A stretch of 64,000 nt of DNA, taken from assembly GCF_017792025.1 (NCBI RefSeq), contig NZ_CP046956.1, positions 434,001 through 498,000 of the forward strand, given 5' to 3'. Below, piece by piece: positions 61,936-64,000 of the stretch (within the stretch, counting starts at the first letter, position 1; every line of letters starts with the position of its first letter). The DNA is from Sediminibacillus dalangtanensis. GTDB lineage: Bacteria; Bacillota; Bacilli; Bacillales; Amphibacillaceae. Below the pieces are notes generated by a model that saw only the letters and a program-made list of their open reading frames with translations, was not told where the DNA came from and made no database searches. Both the position numbers and the translations under genes were made by a program.

Positions 61936-64000
61936 TTAGATTGCCTCTTCCCCTGTTGAAATGACCGATTCTTGTTCTGGTATTTGCTTCTTTTTGTTGC
62001 GGGTGAACAGTCGGTAGACCGCTGGAATCAGGAACAACGTGATAAAGGTTGCAAACAGCAGGCCGGAAATGATTACCGTCGCCATTGGCGCCTGGTAGTT
62101 TCCGGATGTACCGGAGGCAAACGCTAATGGAAGCATTCCGCCGGCAGTCGTCAGCGTAGTCAGGAAAATCGGGCGAATCCGGTTTTTTCCCGCTTCCACT
62201 AAAGCCGCATCAACGTTAGCACCATTCTTGCGCAACTGGTTGGTGCGATCGATCAGCAAAATCGCATTGTTAAGCACGATGCCAATCAACATGACAATAC
62301 CCATACCTGACATGATACTTAGCTCGCGCTGTGTAAGAAATAAACCAACAATAACACCTACCACCGTCATCGGAATAATCGACATGACAATAAGCGGATG
62401 GGCGAGATGATTGAATTGAACAGCCATCACCAGGTAGACAAGGAAAATAGCCAGAAGGAAAATTACTGCCATATCCATCATTAGTTCCTGCTGTTGTTCC
62501 AGGTCTCCTGCAGTCGATATCGAATAGCCGCCAGGTAATTCATAGTCATCAATTAGCTTTTGTACCTCCCGGTTTATCGTGCCCAAGTCTTTCCCCTCAA
62601 TATCGGCAGATACAGAGACATATCGTTCTCCGTTTGTATGGGAAATCTCATTCGGTGTTTCAACCGTTCTCAACGCCACAAATGAAGATAATTCCTGTTC
62701 CCCTTGCGTCGTAGGGATTTTCTTTTCCAGTAGTTGTTTTTGACTGAGTGTTTCATCACTCCAGGCAGCTGAAAGCGGTATGGTTTCATCTTCGGTGACC
62801 ATTTCACCTACCGGTATGTCCCAAAAAGCTTGCTCGATATACTGCTTGATTTGTCCTTGTGACAAACCGGCATCCTCAATCTTTTCTTTATTCAGCTCCA
62901 CAACTTGTTCAGGAGAAGCGTTTTCCATGGAATGGGTGACTCCTACGATTCCCTCTATTTTTTTTAAGTCGGTGATAAACTGCTCGGTTAACCCATTCAG
63001 TTCAGAGAAATCCTCGCCGGCAATATGGACTTGGACCGGATAACCACCGCCGCCCGTCATGGCGTTTTGGACACTGGTTAACGGTGTCTTGTCTTCCAGA
63101 CTGCGCAGCGATGCCATGATATCCTCGTTGATATCCTTTTGCTCACGGGTAATGTCTTCTCCTTTGGTCATGTTGATAATAGCATAAAGCATATCGCCAT
63201 TATCCATGACATAGTTGGTTTCTACATCATCGATTTCCTGCAATTTGTTATCTATTTGCTGAACTAGCGTTTCTTTTTCTTCTGGTGAAATCCCGGTTTC
63301 TGTCTCCACCATCAATTCGGAATATCGGTTGAAAACGTCGGGCATGATAGTCATTGGCAGTTTGGTGACCAGGAACAGGGATGCGGCGAACAAGACGAAG
63401 AACAGACCGATTACCGACAAGCTATAACGTTTTTTGCGAACCGTCCAAGCAAGTATGCGCTGGTATAGCTGCAACATTTTCCCATCCTTTTGCGTGGCTT
63501 GCTTTTTCCCGAACTTCAAAAATCTTTCGGAAAGAGCGGGAATCAACGTAAAGGAAACAAGGACCGAACTGGTTAAGGTGAAAACGACCACCAAGGACAA
63601 CATAATCATGAATTGTGCAATTTCTCCTCCTAGCAATCCGATAGGAAGAAACACGACAATGGTGGTAAGCATCGAAGCGAAAACGGCAGTAGCTACTTCT
63701 TTTGTCCCTTGTAACACCGACTGTCGATTTGATAGTCCGGCTTCTTTTTTTCGATAAATGGATTCGAGAATAACAATGGATGAATCAACCATCATCCCTA
63801 TTCCTAATCCGAGTCCGATCAGGGTCAACATGTTGAAACTGTAATCAAACAGCCACATGGCCGTGAAAGTTAGCAGGATGGATGTCGGTATCGACAGGGC
63901 GATGATTGCGGTTGCCCGGATATTTCGCAGGAATAATAGCAAAACAGCAATTGCGATGATCCCGCCGATTAAAATGTTGTTACTGACACCATCTATGGAT
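61936..64000 (-). CDS. RND family efflux transporter, 5' truncated (SwrC-like)
   Basis: Proton-driven efflux pump of the AcrB/SwrC type; SwrC of B. subtilis exports surfactin. The C-terminal 688 of about 1050 residues are present; the frame runs out of the window at 64000. Visible are the TM2-TM6 block (GLGLGIGMMVDSSIVILES with the proton-relay Asp), the second porter domain and the last membrane block ending LTTLTTAGGMLPLAFASGT. A terminator is shared with the convergent lactonase gene. Bacillar members work without a TolC partner. Confidence 0.93.
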   Translation of the reverse strand, partial: SIDGVSNNILIGGIIAIAVLLLFLRNIRATAIIALSIPTSILLTFTAMWLFDYSFNMLTLIGLGLGIGMMVDSSIVILESIYRKKEAGLSNRQSVLQGTKEVATAVFASMLTTIVVFLPIGLLGGEIAQFMIMLSLVVVFTLTSSVLVSFTLIPALSERFLKFGKKQATQKDGKMLQLYQRILAWTVRKKRYSLSVIGLFFVLFAASLFLVTKLPMTIMPDVFNRYSELMVETETGISPEEKETLVQQIDNKLQEIDDVETNYVMDNGDMLYAIINMTKGEDITREQKDINEDIMASLRSLEDKTPLTSVQNAMTGGGGYPVQVHIAGEDFSELNGLTEQFITDLKKIEGIVGVTHSMENASPEQVVELNKEKIEDAGLSQGQIKQYIEQAFWDIPVGEMVTEDETIPLSAAWSDETLSQKQLLEKKIPTTQGEQELSSFVALRTVETPNEISHTNGERYVSVSADIEGKDLGTINREVQKLIDDYELPGGYSISTAGDLEQQQELMMDMAVIFLLAIFLVYLVMAVQFNHLAHPLIVMSIIPMTVVGVIVGLFLTQRELSIMSGMGIVMLIGIVLNNAILLIDRTNQLRKNGANVDAALVEAGKNRIRPIFLTTLTTAGGMLPLAFASGTSGNYQAPMATVIISGLLFATFITLFLIPAVYRLFTRNKKKQIPEQESVISTGEEAI

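Noticed and set aside
1..64000. CRISPR arrays, rRNA and tRNA genes
   Set aside because: No regularly spaced short direct repeats and no tRNA-like cloverleaf or rRNA sequence was noticed; tRNA detection by eye is not complete.

Overview
The window reads as a chromosomal segment of a low-to-moderate G+C Gram-positive bacterium of the family Bacillaceae, probably a salt-tolerant or marine relative of Bacillus. The grounds are the gatA-gatB-dgkB-rlmCD order, strong AGGAGG-type ribosome binding sites with many TTG/GTG starts, a NaChBac-type sodium channel, a trehalose-phosphate synthase and many lipoproteins with Bacillus-type signal peptides. No rRNA, tRNA or CRISPR array was seen. Both ends cut genes: gatA lacks its 5' end and an RND transporter at the right end lacks its 5' end.

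Layout. 0-5.5 kb: housekeeping (gatA, gatB, dgkB, rlmCD). 5.5-8.7 kb: a small unknown two-gene minus-strand unit, a dihydrouridine synthase and a RibD/DHFR-like reductase. 8.9-13.2 kb: the most striking locus. Seven tandem small lipoprotein genes (one a pseudogene, one C-terminally truncated) are transcribed away from a lipase-like protein that has an N-terminal alpha/beta-hydrolase domain and a C-terminal helical domain, followed by a small helical partner. This matches the logic of a type VII-secreted antibacterial lipase with lipoprotein immunity proteins (TslA/TilA in Staphylococcus aureus), here with an expanded and decaying immunity array. 13.3-14.2 kb: voltage-gated sodium channel.

14.4-30.4 kb: a mixed accessory stretch of single enzymes (phosphoglycerate mutase-like, Nudix, Asp/Glu racemase, hydrolase, M3 peptidase, HIT, GNATs, an ANT(4')-like nucleotidyltransferase, methyltransferase, panF/yhdT). 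It holds two frameshifted genes (an isochorismatase-family hydrolase and a LysR regulator) and a gene remnant. 30.5-39.7 kb: a second RlmCD-like methyltransferase whose 3' end borders a degenerate genomic island. The island holds serine-recombinase fragments at both ends, an IS21-type transposase with an amber stop, and an intact cell-wall module: response regulator, sensor kinase, amidase lipoprotein and polysaccharide deacetylase. A second copy of the methyltransferase 3' tail lies just past the right end, as expected for integration into a gene end. Matching 11-bp direct repeats precede the regulator and the amidase genes.

39.8-49.4 kb: TetR/SDR divergent pair, methyltransferase, lipoproteins, a DUF6366 gene with an in-frame amber codon, NIPSNAP, a DUF2975-HTH-DUF817 cluster, PanE-like reductase and a chemoreceptor. 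49.7-55.2 kb: repeats (REP-like GGGGTCAGTCCCC pairs and two inverted copies of a ~200-bp dispersed element) around an LCP ligase, otsA and galU; GalU would supply the UDP-glucose used by OtsA. 55.4-64 kb: protein kinase-like YrzF, a zinc-finger anti-sigma protein, PEP carboxylase, an SMP-30 lactonase and an RND efflux pump. All calls rest on reading the sequence and remembered family motifs; no database search was run.
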